Below are positions 9,219-17,970 of a DNA stretch of 64,000 nucleotides, one piece after another. Both the position numbers and the translations under genes were made by a program. The number at the start of each line of letters is the position of its first letter. Positions within the stretch are counted from its first letter, which is position 1. The notes under the pieces were generated by a model, which did not search any database, was not told the origin of the DNA, and worked only from the letters and a program-made list of their open reading frames with translations. This stretch comes from Xanthobacter flavus (GTDB taxonomy: Bacteria; Pseudomonadota; Alphaproteobacteria; Rhizobiales; Xanthobacteraceae): contig NZ_JAGGML010000001.1 in the NCBI RefSeq assembly GCF_017875275.1, positions 4,113,001 to 4,177,000 of the forward strand, read 5' to 3'.

Positions 9219-10004
9219 TCAGATGCTGGCGATGAGGCCGCCATCCACGCGGATGACCGAGCCGTTGACATAGGACGAGGGCGTGCCGGCGAGGAAGGCC
9301 ACCACGTTGGCATATTCCTGCGGGTCGCCGTAGCGGCCGACGGGGATGGAGGCCGTGCTTTCCGCCGACACCTCCTCCACGGAGCGGTTCTCGCGCTCGG
9401 CCTTCTTGGCATCGAGGAACTTGATGCGGTCGGTGGCGATGCGGCCGGGCAGGATGATGTTGGCGGTGATTCCGTCGCGCGCCACCTCGCGGGAGAGCGT
9501 CTTGGACCAGCCCACCAGCGACAGGCGCAGCGCGTTCGAAATGGCGAGGTTGGGAATGGGCGCCACCACGCCGGAGGAGGTGGAGGTGATGATGCGGCCC
9601 CACTTGCGCGCGCGCATGCCGGGCAGCACCCGGTCGGCGATGGCGATCACCGAGAGCACCATGTCATTGAAGCTCTTCGCCCACAGGGCCGGGTCCTGGC
9701 CGGCGGCCGGCGTGGGGGGCGGGCCGCCGGTGTTGTTGACCAGCACGTCCACCGGGCCGAGCTTCGCCTCGATCTCGGCGATGCGCGCATCGATGCCCGC
9801 AAGGTCGGAGAGGTCGAACTTCAGCGCCATCGCTTCTCCGCCAACGGCCGCGATGCGCTCCGCCACCGCACCGGCGGCGGCGAGGTCGATGTCGCCCAGC
9901 GCCACCTTGGCGCCTTCCGCCGCCAGCGTCGCCGCGATGGCGCTGCCGAGCCCGCCGCCTGCGCCGAGCACGAGGGCCGTCTTGCCTTTCAGTCCGAGAT
10001 CCAT
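9219..10004 (-). CDS. SDR-fold protein with degenerate catalytic tetrad
   Basis: A 261-residue Rossmann-fold short-chain dehydrogenase-like protein. The glycine motif GAGGGLGSA and the NNTGG segment are present, as is the serine stretch STSSG. However, where classical enzymes read YxxxK this protein reads ISNALR, so both the tyrosine and the lysine are missing. This matches the known BKR-like SDR subgroup with an imperfect tetrad. In the operon it sits where a sugar dehydrogenase would be expected, so it is either an atypical oxidoreductase or a non-catalytic partner. An upstream in-frame extension to 10052 lacks a better ribosome-binding site. Confidence 0.88.
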   Translation of the reverse strand: MDLGLKGKTALVLGAGGGLGSAIAATLAAEGAKVALGDIDLAAAGAVAERIAAVGGEAMALKFDLSDLAGIDARIAEIEAKLGPVDVLVNNTGGPPPTPAAGQDPALWAKSFNDMVLSVIAIADRVLPGMRARKWGRIITSTSSGVVAPIPNLAISNALRLSLVGWSKTLSREVARDGITANIILPGRIATDRIKFLDAKKAERENRSVEEVSAESTASIPVGRYGDPQEYANVVAFLAGTPSSYVNGSVIRVDGGLIASI

Positions 10005-10052
10005 GGGTCTTCCTTCGTCATGTCGGCGCGCGGCAGATCCGTCCGCGGGCAT

Positions 10053-10748
10053 TCAGTCGGCGATGGCCAGCCGGCCGGAGGCCGCCGTGCCGGCGGTGCG
10101 CGCGAGGTAGTCGGCCTTGCTGTACTGCATGTGATCGACGCAGAGCTGCGCGAGCGCCCAGCTGTCCGTTCCCTGCAGCAGCTCGATCATGATGTCGTGC
10201 TGGCGGCGGGAGAGCTGGAGGCCGGCGTGGTCGGCGAGATTCTTGGCGCGCATGGGCAGGGTATAGCCCATGTAGTCGTGCAGCGTGCGCACGAGATAGG
10301 GATTTCCGCAGCCCGAGAACAGCGTCAGGTGGAACAGGTCGTTGGTCTCGTGGATGCCGCGCAGGTTGCCGGCGTCGGCGTTGCGGCAATAGTCGGCCTG
10401 GATCTCCTTGAGGCGGGCGATCAGCTCCGGCGGGGCGGGCAAAGGGATCATCAGCGCCGCCTGCCGGGTGAGCATCTCGCGCACCGCATAGATCTGCTGC
10501 ACCTCCTGCGCCGAATAGGAGCAGACCGTGGCGCCCACATTCTTCTCGCGCCGCACCACGCCGGTGCGCTCCAGCTGCACCAGCGCCTGGCGGATGTAGT
10601 GCCGCGAGGCGCCGTAGCGCGCCATCAGCGTGTCTTCCACCAGCCGCGAGCCGGGGGCGAAACGGCCGAAGATGATGTCATCCTCCAGCCGGCGCTGGAC
10701 CTCGGCCTGCTCGTCGGCGCGGGATGCGGGTAGGGACGCTTCGCTCAT
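10053..10748 (-). CDS. GntR/FCD transcriptional regulator of the sugar module
   Basis: A 231-residue GntR regulator with an N-terminal winged helix (SRHYIRQALVQLERTGVV) and an all-alpha FCD domain; FCD histidines are visible in NDLFHLTL, TLHDYM and VDHMQY. Its start overlaps the oxidoreductase gene stop by 4 bp, so it is co-transcribed inside the sugar operon. The paired ATTGwCAAT palindromes between the operon and ilvD-like gene (16123-16199) have the shape of GntR/FCD operators and are the obvious targets, which would make this an autoregulated local repressor. Confidence 0.9.
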   Translation of the reverse strand: MSEASLPASRADEQAEVQRRLEDDIIFGRFAPGSRLVEDTLMARYGASRHYIRQALVQLERTGVVRREKNVGATVCSYSAQEVQQIYAVREMLTRQAALMIPLPAPPELIARLKEIQADYCRNADAGNLRGIHETNDLFHLTLFSGCGNPYLVRTLHDYMGYTLPMRAKNLADHAGLQLSRRQHDIMIELLQGTDSWALAQLCVDHMQYSKADYLARTAGTAASGRLAIAD

Positions 10749-11764
10749 GCGGCGCTCCTGTTCGCCGTCTCGAATCCGGAAAGCCTGTAGCAGTCTTCCA
10801 CCAGCCGCAAGGTCTCCAGATTGTCCTCGGGCGACGTCTCGAAGGCCGCGCCGCTCTCAAGGCACCCGACGAAATGGGCGATCGTCGCGGCATAGGAGCC
10901 GAGATAGGTCGCCTCGGGATCATAGTCCAGCCGCTCGGCATGGGGGCCGGCGAGGCTGAGGGTGGAGCCGTCGAGACGCAAGGTTCCGGCCTCGCCGAGG
11001 ATGGTCAGCCGGTCCGCCTGCTGCGGCGGCACGCCATAGGCCGCGAAGCTGGCGAAGATGGAAACGCCGGCGCCGTTCGCGGTGGAGAGCTGGATGACGG
11101 CGCCATCCTCGCCCGCCATGGCATTGCAGGTGCGGCTGAGGGCGGCGGCCTCCACCTTCAGCGGACCGAGCAGCATGCGCAGGGTGTCGAGGTGATGGAT
11201 CAGCACCTCCGCCACCAGCATCCGCCGCTCCTCGCGCATGAAGGGCTGGCGCTCCAGCGCCTGGAACCTCCCCTCCGCGTCCGGCACGGTGCCTGATGTG
11301 ACGAGGGAGACGTGGGCAGCGCGCACCGCGCCGATGCGCCCGGCGCGGAGCCATTCGGCCGCCTGCCGGTAGTAGGCGCGGAAACGCCAGTTCTCATGCA
11401 CCATCAGGCGCACCCGCCCGCCGATGTCCGCCACCAGTTGCTCCGCCTCCGGCAAGGTCGGAGCGAGGGGCTTCTGGCACAGGATGGGCAGGCCATGCCG
11501 GGCGGCGATGCGGGCGAGTTCCGCATGGACGGCGCGGGGCGCGGCGATGTCCACCGCATCGAGGCCGCCGGCCGCCAGCATCGCCTCGGCGCCGGTGAAG
11601 ACGGCGGGAATGCCGAAAGCATCCGCCCGCTCGGCGGCGCGCTCGGCGGACGGGTCGGCGATGGCCACGACTTTCGCCGCCTCGCCCAGCGCCGCCCAGC
11701 CCCTGAGGTGATGCTGGGTGACCCAGCCGGCGCCGATCAGCCCGACGCGAAGCGGCGCGGCCAT
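10745..11764 (-). CDS. Gfo/Idh/MocA-family oxidoreductase
   Basis: A 339-residue NAD(P)-dependent oxidoreductase with the N-terminal Rossmann motif GLIGAGWV and the family lysine in CQKPLAP. The C-terminal alpha/beta domain contains VAEVLIHHLDTLR, where the histidine pair fits the catalytic position. These enzymes usually oxidise or reduce sugars, inositols or sugar acids. ATG at 11764 overlaps the stop of the ABC ATPase gene (ATGA), and its stop overlaps the GntR gene, so it is a coupled operon member. It is the better candidate than the degenerate SDR for the sugar-oxidising step. Confidence 0.9.
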   Translation of the reverse strand: MAAPLRVGLIGAGWVTQHHLRGWAALGEAAKVVAIADPSAERAAERADAFGIPAVFTGAEAMLAAGGLDAVDIAAPRAVHAELARIAARHGLPILCQKPLAPTLPEAEQLVADIGGRVRLMVHENWRFRAYYRQAAEWLRAGRIGAVRAAHVSLVTSGTVPDAEGRFQALERQPFMREERRMLVAEVLIHHLDTLRMLLGPLKVEAAALSRTCNAMAGEDGAVIQLSTANGAGVSIFASFAAYGVPPQQADRLTILGEAGTLRLDGSTLSLAGPHAERLDYDPEATYLGSYAATIAHFVGCLESGAAFETSPEDNLETLRLVEDCYRLSGFETANRSAA

Positions 11765-12921
11765 CAGTGCGTCCTCCGCTGCACGGCGGCGCGAACGGCG
11801 GCGGCGCCGGTCTCCAGCGGGGCGATGGCGTCGCCCGTCTCGGCGTCGAACAGATAGGCGGCGTCGGCCCGGAAGAACAGCTCCACCGTCTCGTCCGGCG
11901 TGGCGGTGACGTGGCGAGGCAGGCGGGCGGTGATCTCGCCGCCGCCGGGCAGTTCCAGCAGGAGCAGCGTCTCCGCCCCCAGCGGCTCCACCGCGATGGT
12001 GCGCCCGGTGACGCGCCCGCCCGGCGCGCCGTCGAGGGCGGCGGGATCGATCGCCATGTCCTCCGCGCGCACGCCCACCGTCACCTTGCGGCCGTCCCGC
12101 GTCTGAAGCACACCGTCGCTCCAGCGGGCGAGCGGCGCATCCAGCGCCGGGCTCGCGGCGCGGCGGGTGGCCGCGGTGAGCGTCGCATCCATGAGGTTCA
12201 TGGGGGGCGAGCCGAGGAAGCGGGCGACGAAGGTGTTGGCCGGCTGCCAGTAGACATCGAGCGGCGCGCCGATCTGCGCCACCTTGCCGGCGTTCATCAC
12301 GCAGATGCGCGTGCCCATGGTCATCGCCTCCACCTGATCGTGGGTGACGTAGATCATGGTGGAGCCGAGGCGGTGGTGCTGCTTGATGATCTCGCTGCGG
12401 GTGTTCACGCGCAGCGCGGCATCGAGGTTCGACAAGGGCTCGTCGAACAGGAACACCTGCGGCTCGCGCACCATCGCGCGGCCGAGCGCGACGCGCTGGC
12501 GCTGGCCGCCGGAGAGGGCGCTGGGCTTGCGCGTCAGCAGCGGCGCGAGGCCGAGGAGCGCCGCCACCTCCTTCACCCGCCGCTCGATCTCGCCGGCCGG
12601 AATGGCCCGGCGGCGCAGGCCGAAGGCGAGATTGTCGGCGACGCTCATGTGCGGATAGAGCGCGTAGGACTGGAACACCATGGCGATGTCCCGGTCCTTG
12701 GCCGGCACGTCGTTGACGACGCGCCCGTCGATGGAGAGCGTGCCGCCGGATATGGTCTCCAGCCCCGCGATCATGCGCAGCGTCGTGGACTTGCCGCAAC
12801 CCGAAGGGCCGAGCAGCACCATGAACTCGCCGTCGTCGATGGTGAGGTCCACGTCCTCCACCACGACGGGGCCGCCGCCGCCATAGCGCTTCACGATCTT
12901 GTCGAGTTTCACCACTGCCAT
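11764..12921 (-). CDS. CUT1 sugar ABC transporter ATP-binding protein (UgpC/MsmK/MalK type)
   Basis: A 385-residue ATPase with Walker A GPSGCGKST, Q-loop FQSYALYPHM, signature LSGGQRQRVALGRAMV, Walker B FLFDEPLSNLD and H-loop VTHDQ. A C-terminal TOBE/OB regulatory domain (about residues 240-385) marks the carbohydrate uptake class CUT1. It energises the two permeases encoded immediately upstream. A 7-bp gap separates it from the second permease gene. Confidence 0.94.
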   Translation of the reverse strand: MAVVKLDKIVKRYGGGGPVVVEDVDLTIDDGEFMVLLGPSGCGKSTTLRMIAGLETISGGTLSIDGRVVNDVPAKDRDIAMVFQSYALYPHMSVADNLAFGLRRRAIPAGEIERRVKEVAALLGLAPLLTRKPSALSGGQRQRVALGRAMVREPQVFLFDEPLSNLDAALRVNTRSEIIKQHHRLGSTMIYVTHDQVEAMTMGTRICVMNAGKVAQIGAPLDVYWQPANTFVARFLGSPPMNLMDATLTAATRRAASPALDAPLARWSDGVLQTRDGRKVTVGVRAEDMAIDPAALDGAPGGRVTGRTIAVEPLGAETLLLLELPGGGEITARLPRHVTATPDETVELFFRADAAYLFDAETGDAIAPLETGAAAVRAAVQRRTH

Positions 12922-12928
12922 GGCAGCC

Positions 12929-13789
12929 TCACTTGATCGCGCCGGCGGTCATGCCGCGGATCAGCTTTTCGGAGAAGAAGACGTAGACGACGATGACCGG
13001 GATGACCGAGATCATGACGCCGGTGGCGATCATGCCGATGTCCTGGAAATGGTCGCCCATGAAGGCGCGGATGCCGATGGGCAGGGTGCGCTTGTCCGGA
13101 TCGGTGATGAGCACCACGGCGAACAGGAACTCGTTCCAGAGCTGGATGAAGTTCAGGATCAGCGTGGTGGCGATGGCCGGCATGCCCACGGGAAGCACGA
13201 TGCGCCAGAAGATTTCCAGGTCGCCGTAGCCGTCCATCTTGGCCGCGTCGAACAGGTCCTGCGGGATGCGGGCGAAGAAGCCTTCCAAGAGATACACGGT
13301 CAGCGGCAGCTGGAGCGAGATATAGACCAGCGCCAGCCCGAACAGGCTGTTGTAGAGATTGTAGTCCACCAGGATCTGGTAGAGCGAGATCAGGGTGATC
13401 TGCGGCGGGAAGATGATGGACGAGAACAGGATGCCGTAGATGATCCGGTTGCCCCGGAAGCGGTAGCGCGCCAGGGCGTGGGCCGCCGCGGCGCCGATGA
13501 AGGTGAGCACCGCCACCGCGCCCACCACCACGAGGGTGGAGTTCCAGAAATAGGTGGCGAAGTCGGAATCCACCCAGGCGGTGCGGAACTGGTCGAGGTG
13601 CATCGGGCTCGGCCAGGCGTAAGGGTCTGCGCTGATCTCCGCCGTGGTGCGCACCGACATGGTGGCGAGCCACAGGAACGGCCCGAGCTGGTAAATGGTG
13701 TAGACACCCAGCACGAGCGCGAGGATGCCCCGCGAGAACAGGCGCGGCAGCGGCGCGCGGCCGGCGTTGGCGGCGAGGGTTGCGGCCAT
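12929..13789 (-). CDS. CUT1 ABC transporter permease, MalG type
   Basis: A 286-residue inner-membrane protein with six hydrophobic helices and the EAA loop DAAKMDGYGDLEIFWRIVLP that docks on the ATPase. MalG-like proteins pair with a MalF-like partner, here the gene at 13791-14750, whose stop is 1 bp from this start. Typical length. The start at ATG 13789 was preferred over an upstream frame that is a shadow of the MalF gene. Confidence 0.94.
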   Translation of the reverse strand: MAATLAANAGRAPLPRLFSRGILALVLGVYTIYQLGPFLWLATMSVRTTAEISADPYAWPSPMHLDQFRTAWVDSDFATYFWNSTLVVVGAVAVLTFIGAAAAHALARYRFRGNRIIYGILFSSIIFPPQITLISLYQILVDYNLYNSLFGLALVYISLQLPLTVYLLEGFFARIPQDLFDAAKMDGYGDLEIFWRIVLPVGMPAIATTLILNFIQLWNEFLFAVVLITDPDKRTLPIGIRAFMGDHFQDIGMIATGVMISVIPVIVVYVFFSEKLIRGMTAGAIK

Positions 13790-13790
13790 C

Positions 13791-14750
13791 TCAATACTCC
13801 AGCCGCTCGCGCGAGCCGAGCACGCGGTTGAGGATGATGACCGCGGCGCACACCACCAGGAACCACACGGTGGCAATGGCGGAGGGATAGCCGAGGTCGA
13901 AGGTGTTCCAGTTGAAGGCGCGCTTGTAGACGTAGGTGGAGACCGTCTCCGTCGCCCACAGGGGTCCGCCCTGGGTCATGATCCAGACGAGATCGAAGAC
14001 TTTCATCTTGCCGATGAAGGAGAGGATGTAGAGCGACAGCAATGTCGGCCGCAGCATGGGGATGATGATGTAGCGCAGCTTCGCGCCCCAGCCGCAATTG
14101 TCGAGGTCGGAGGCTTCCAGAACTTCCTTGGGCAGGGAGTGAATGGCCGCGAGGCACACCACCATGTTGAAGCCGGCCCACTTCCACGCATGGGTGACGA
14201 TGACGGCCCCGAGCGCGAGGTTGGGATCGCCCAGCCAGGAGGAGGCGAGATCGCCGAGGCCGACGGCCCGGAGCATCACGTTCAGCACGCCCCAGTCGTA
14301 ATTGTAGATCCACATCCACAGGATCGCGACGACCACGTAGGAGAGCAGCACCGGCGTGAACCAGGCGACGCGCAGGAAGCGCGCGAAGGGCACGCCGGCA
14401 TAGAGCGCGAGGGCGAGGAGAAGGCCGGTGGCGACATCGATGACGGGAGCGACGAAGGACCAGATGAAGGTGTTGCGCACGGCGACCCAGAAGGTCTCGT
14501 CGCCCATCAGCTCGCGATAGTTCGAAAGGCCGACGAAGGTCGCATCCATCCCCTCGATGGTGAAGAAGCTGTCAAAGATGGTGCGGAAGGCCGGATAGGC
14601 CGTGAGCCCGCAATAGACCAGCAGAGCCGGCCCGAGAAAGATGGCGAGGACCAGCCGCGTGGCGCGCCTGGGGTCGGCGAGGGTGGCACGCGAGGAGGCT
14701 TTCGCCTCCCCGCTCTTGGCCGCGGTTCGGATGGAAATGGCGTCGGGCAT
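13791..14750 (-). CDS. CUT1 ABC transporter permease, MalF type
   Basis: A 319-residue permease with a cytoplasmic N-terminus, about six to seven membrane segments and a recognisable EAA loop (EVLEASDLDNCGWGAKLRYI). It forms the channel heterodimer with the MalG-type protein. It follows the binding-protein gene by 3 bp in the operon. Confidence 0.94.
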   Translation of the reverse strand: MPDAISIRTAAKSGEAKASSRATLADPRRATRLVLAIFLGPALLVYCGLTAYPAFRTIFDSFFTIEGMDATFVGLSNYRELMGDETFWVAVRNTFIWSFVAPVIDVATGLLLALALYAGVPFARFLRVAWFTPVLLSYVVVAILWMWIYNYDWGVLNVMLRAVGLGDLASSWLGDPNLALGAVIVTHAWKWAGFNMVVCLAAIHSLPKEVLEASDLDNCGWGAKLRYIIIPMLRPTLLSLYILSFIGKMKVFDLVWIMTQGGPLWATETVSTYVYKRAFNWNTFDLGYPSAIATVWFLVVCAAVIILNRVLGSRERLEY

Positions 14751-14753
14751 CGC

Positions 14754-16058
14754 TCACTTCTTCAGGCAGGCGGCGTCCATCTTCTCCGCCGCATCCGCAA
14801 CGCTGATGAGGCCGGCGGGGAAGGCGTTGTTCATGACCTGGATATAGGTCTCGGCGCACTTGGCCCGATAGTAGAGCAAGGGCGTGCCGAAGAAATAGGT
14901 CACGTCCTTGTTGCGGGCGTTCAGCTCGTCGAAATAGGCCTTGTGGGGGCTGACGATCTTCGCCGGATCGGACTTGAGCCCGCTCTGCAGCGACACCTCG
15001 CTGATCCACTTGGTGCCATTCTCGGCATTGGCCATGGACTTCAGCAGCGCGCCGGCGCAATCCTTGTTCTTGCCCTTGGAATACATGACGAAGCTGCCGG
15101 CCACCGCCAGCGTCTTGCAGTTCGGACAGGCGCCCTTGTCCATGGCCGGGAACTTCATGATGCCGAGCGGGAAGTTCGCCGGCATGCCGCCCTTTTCCGG
15201 CGCGGCGAAGGCGCGGCCGGTGAACCAGCTGGGATCGGGGAAGGTGAGGGAGCCCGGAGAATTGTAGAAGTAGAAGTGGGACTCGCCGAGCTTCAGGGTG
15301 GAGAAGCTCTTGGGATAGGCGCCGGCGTCCACCAGTTCCTTCACGAAGGTCATCACCTCCTGCACGCGCGGGTCCTTGAAGGACAGCTCGCCGTTGAGGA
15401 GCTTCATGTAGTCATCCGGCCCGAGCTTGCGCAGCAGGGATTCGAACAGCAGCTGCCCGCCCGGGAAAGGCCGGTCGCCCACGCCCTGCGACACCGGCGT
15501 GATGCCGGCAGCGACGCCCTTCTTCACCAGGTCGGTGAACTGCGCCTGCGTCAGCTGGAAGGAGGCCGGCACGTCCACGCCCACCTTCTTCACCAGATCC
15601 TTGTTGTAGTAGAGCTCGACCGTATAGGCCTCCACCGGCACGCCATAGACCTTGCCCTTGGAGGTCCAGGCGGGCTTGGCCCAGTCTTCGAGGCCGTTGA
15701 GGTCGATATAGCCGTCGAGGGGCTCCAGGAAGCCGCCGGCGAGGAATTCCGGCTGGTCCGGCTCCATGTAGAAGATGTCCGGGGCCTGCCCGGTGCGCAC
15801 GGCGGATTTCGCCTGGGTATAGATGTCGGCCTTGGGGATGAAGCTGAGCTTCACCGTGCACTGCTTGTTGGCGGCCTCGAACTCCTTCACCCGCGCCGTC
15901 ACCCACTCCTTCTTGGCGGGCTCGTCAGGCCAGTTGCTCCACATGGTGATTTCGGTCTGCGCGAAGGCGTGGCCTCCGCCCATCGCTGCCGTCATGGCGA
16001 TCGCCGCGCACAGGCCGCGGCCCCACGACGTTTTTCCAGCGCCTCGAATGCTCGTCAT
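14754..16058 (-). CDS. Family 1 extracellular solute-binding protein (sugar)
   Basis: A 434-residue periplasmic binding protein for the CUT1 importer. A cleavable signal peptide (GLCAAIAMTAAMGGGHAFAQ, cut near residue 34) precedes the mature ITMWSNWPDEP start typical of SBP family 1. Two cysteines in CPNCK and others near the C-terminus may form disulfides. It is the promoter-proximal gene of an eight-gene minus-strand operon and faces the ilvD-like gene across a 203-bp control region. Confidence 0.93.
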   Translation of the reverse strand: MTSIRGAGKTSWGRGLCAAIAMTAAMGGGHAFAQTEITMWSNWPDEPAKKEWVTARVKEFEAANKQCTVKLSFIPKADIYTQAKSAVRTGQAPDIFYMEPDQPEFLAGGFLEPLDGYIDLNGLEDWAKPAWTSKGKVYGVPVEAYTVELYYNKDLVKKVGVDVPASFQLTQAQFTDLVKKGVAAGITPVSQGVGDRPFPGGQLLFESLLRKLGPDDYMKLLNGELSFKDPRVQEVMTFVKELVDAGAYPKSFSTLKLGESHFYFYNSPGSLTFPDPSWFTGRAFAAPEKGGMPANFPLGIMKFPAMDKGACPNCKTLAVAGSFVMYSKGKNKDCAGALLKSMANAENGTKWISEVSLQSGLKSDPAKIVSPHKAYFDELNARNKDVTYFFGTPLLYYRAKCAETYIQVMNNAFPAGLISVADAAEKMDAACLKK

Positions 16059-16122
16059 CCACGTTCCTCCCGCTAAGTCCCGTTATGCCCCGGGTTTGCG
16101 GGGAGACTGGGCGGCGGTCGAG

Positions 16123-16135
16123 TTATTGTCAATAA
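16123..16135. promoter_or_regulatory. Palindrome TTATTGTCAATAA, operator-like site facing the importer operon
   Basis: A perfect 6-bp-arm palindrome about one central base. Read on the minus strand it contains TTGACA pointing towards the binding-protein start 70 bp away, so the operator would overlap the -35 of that operon. The shape fits a GntR/FCD site. Confidence 0.65.
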
Positions 16136-16190
16136 TGATTCCGAAGATGGGCGCAATTTTCATCTCAATGCGCTTATGAAGGCGTATATT

Positions 16191-16199
16191 ATTGACAAT
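16191..16199. promoter_or_regulatory. Palindrome ATTGACAAT, operator-like site facing the dehydratase gene
   Basis: A second copy of the same motif, 66 bp centre to centre from the first. It contains TTGACA on the plus strand, pointing towards the dehydratase gene about 62 bp downstream. Confidence 0.62.
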
Positions 16200-16261
16200 C
16201 AAACCCAGCAGGGAAATTGTCCGCTTTCAGGTCGGCGATGATCGGCACGAGGAAGGCGAGG

Positions 16262-17959
16262 ATGGCGCGGGGACTGCGAAAAGGATTGACGAGCTACGGC
16301 GACGACGGGTTCGCGCTGTTCCTGCGCAAGGCCTTCATCAAGGCCATGGGCTATTCGGACGATGCGCTGGACCGGCCCATCGTCGGCATCACCAACACCT
16401 ACAGCGATTACAACCCCTGCCACGGCAACGCGCCGCAGCTCATCGAGGCGGTGAAGCGCGGGGTGATGCTGGCCGGGGCCATGCCCATGGTGTTTCCCAC
16501 CATCTCCATCCACGAGAGTTTCGCCCATCCAACCTCCATGTTCCTGCGCAATTTGATGGCCATGGACACGGAGGAAATGATCCGCGCCCAGCCCATGGAC
16601 GCGGTGGTGGTGATCGGCGGCTGCGACAAGACCCTGCCGGCGCAGATCATGGCGGCGGCGAGCGTGGATTTGCCCACCGTGGTGGTCCCTGTCGGCCCCA
16701 TGGTGGTGGGCCATCATCGTGGCGAGGTGCTGGGCGCCTGCACCGATTGCCGGCGGCTGTGGAGCGCGCACCGGGCCGGCGAGATCGACGAGGCGGAGAT
16801 CGATACGGTCAACGGCCGCCTCGCGCCGTCGGTGGGCACCTGCATGGTCATGGGCACAGCCTCGACCATGGCCTGCATCACCGAGACGCTCGGACTTTCC
16901 CTGCCCATGAGCGCGTCGATCCCCGCGCCGCATGCCGAGCGCGTGCGGCTCGCCGAGCAGAGCGGCAAGGTCGCCGCGCGGCTCGCGGTGGAGGGCGGCC
17001 CGAAGCCGAGCGAACTCCTCACCCCCGCGGCCTTCCATAATGCGCTGGTGGTGATGCAGGCCATCGGCGGCTCCACCAACGGCATCATCCACCTCACCGC
17101 CATCGCCAACCGCGCCGGCGTGCGGCTGGAGCTGGAGACGCTGGACGCCATCGGCCGCGAGGTGCCGGTGCTGGTGGATCTCAAGCCCTCCGGCGCGCAC
17201 TACATGGAGCACTTCCACCATGCTGGCGGCGTGCCCAAGCTCCTGAAACAGCTCGGTGATCTCATCGATCTCGACGCGCCGACGGTGCACGGCGGCACCC
17301 TGCGCGAGATGGTCGAGGCCGCCGAGGAGGTGCCCGGACAGGATGTCATCCGGCCCCGCTCCAACCCCATCAAGGCGCAGGGCTCCATGGTGGTGCTGCG
17401 CGGCAATCTCGCGCCCGGCGGCGCCATCCTGAAGCAGGCGGCGGCGAGCGAGCGGCTGCTCCAGCACACCGGCCGCGCATTGGTGTTCGATTCGGTGGCC
17501 GACATGGCCGCGCGCATCGATGATCCCGACCTCGACGTGACCGCCGAGGATGTGCTGGTGCTGCGCAACACCGGCCCCAAGGGCGCGCCGGGGATGCCGG
17601 AGGCGGGCTATCTGCCCATCCCCAAGAAGCTCGGGCGGCAGGGCGTGAAGGACATGGTGCGCATTTCCGATGCCCGCATGAGCGGCACCGCCTTCGGCAC
17701 CATCGTTCTGCACATCACGCCGGAATCGGCGGTGGGCGGGCCTCTGGCATTGGTCCAGAGCGGCGACATGATCCGCCTCGACGTGGAAGGCCGGCGCATC
17801 GACCTTCTGGTCGCGGAGGACGAACTCGCCCGCCGCCGCGCCGCCCTCGCGGACGTGCCCGAGCGGCCGCTGCCGGAGCGGGGCTATGCCCGGCTGTTCC
17901 AGCAGAGCGTGCTGCAGGCGGACGAGGGCTGCGACTTCGACTTCATGGTCCCGCGCTGA
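16262..17959 (+). CDS. IlvD/EDD-family dehydratase, probably for a sugar acid
   Basis: A 565-residue iron-sulfur dehydratase converting an aldonic acid to its 2-keto-3-deoxy derivative, or a dihydroxyacid to a ketoacid. Cluster-type cysteines are visible at C53 (NPCHGN), C121 (GGCDKT) and C194 (GTCMVM), and MSGTAFG near the C-terminus is conserved. I chose ATG 16262, which follows GAGGAAGGCGAGG; TTG 16217 and ATG 16238 are upstream alternatives. Genomic context (sugar ABC importer, lactonase, DapA-type lyase) favours a pentonate or hexonate substrate over branched-chain amino-acid synthesis. Confidence 0.92.
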   Translation: MARGLRKGLTSYGDDGFALFLRKAFIKAMGYSDDALDRPIVGITNTYSDYNPCHGNAPQLIEAVKRGVMLAGAMPMVFPTISIHESFAHPTSMFLRNLMAMDTEEMIRAQPMDAVVVIGGCDKTLPAQIMAAASVDLPTVVVPVGPMVVGHHRGEVLGACTDCRRLWSAHRAGEIDEAEIDTVNGRLAPSVGTCMVMGTASTMACITETLGLSLPMSASIPAPHAERVRLAEQSGKVAARLAVEGGPKPSELLTPAAFHNALVVMQAIGGSTNGIIHLTAIANRAGVRLELETLDAIGREVPVLVDLKPSGAHYMEHFHHAGGVPKLLKQLGDLIDLDAPTVHGGTLREMVEAAEEVPGQDVIRPRSNPIKAQGSMVVLRGNLAPGGAILKQAAASERLLQHTGRALVFDSVADMAARIDDPDLDVTAEDVLVLRNTGPKGAPGMPEAGYLPIPKKLGRQGVKDMVRISDARMSGTAFGTIVLHITPESAVGGPLALVQSGDMIRLDVEGRRIDLLVAEDELARRRAALADVPERPLPERGYARLFQQSVLQADEGCDFDFMVPR

Positions 17960-17970
17960 GGCGCGCGAGC

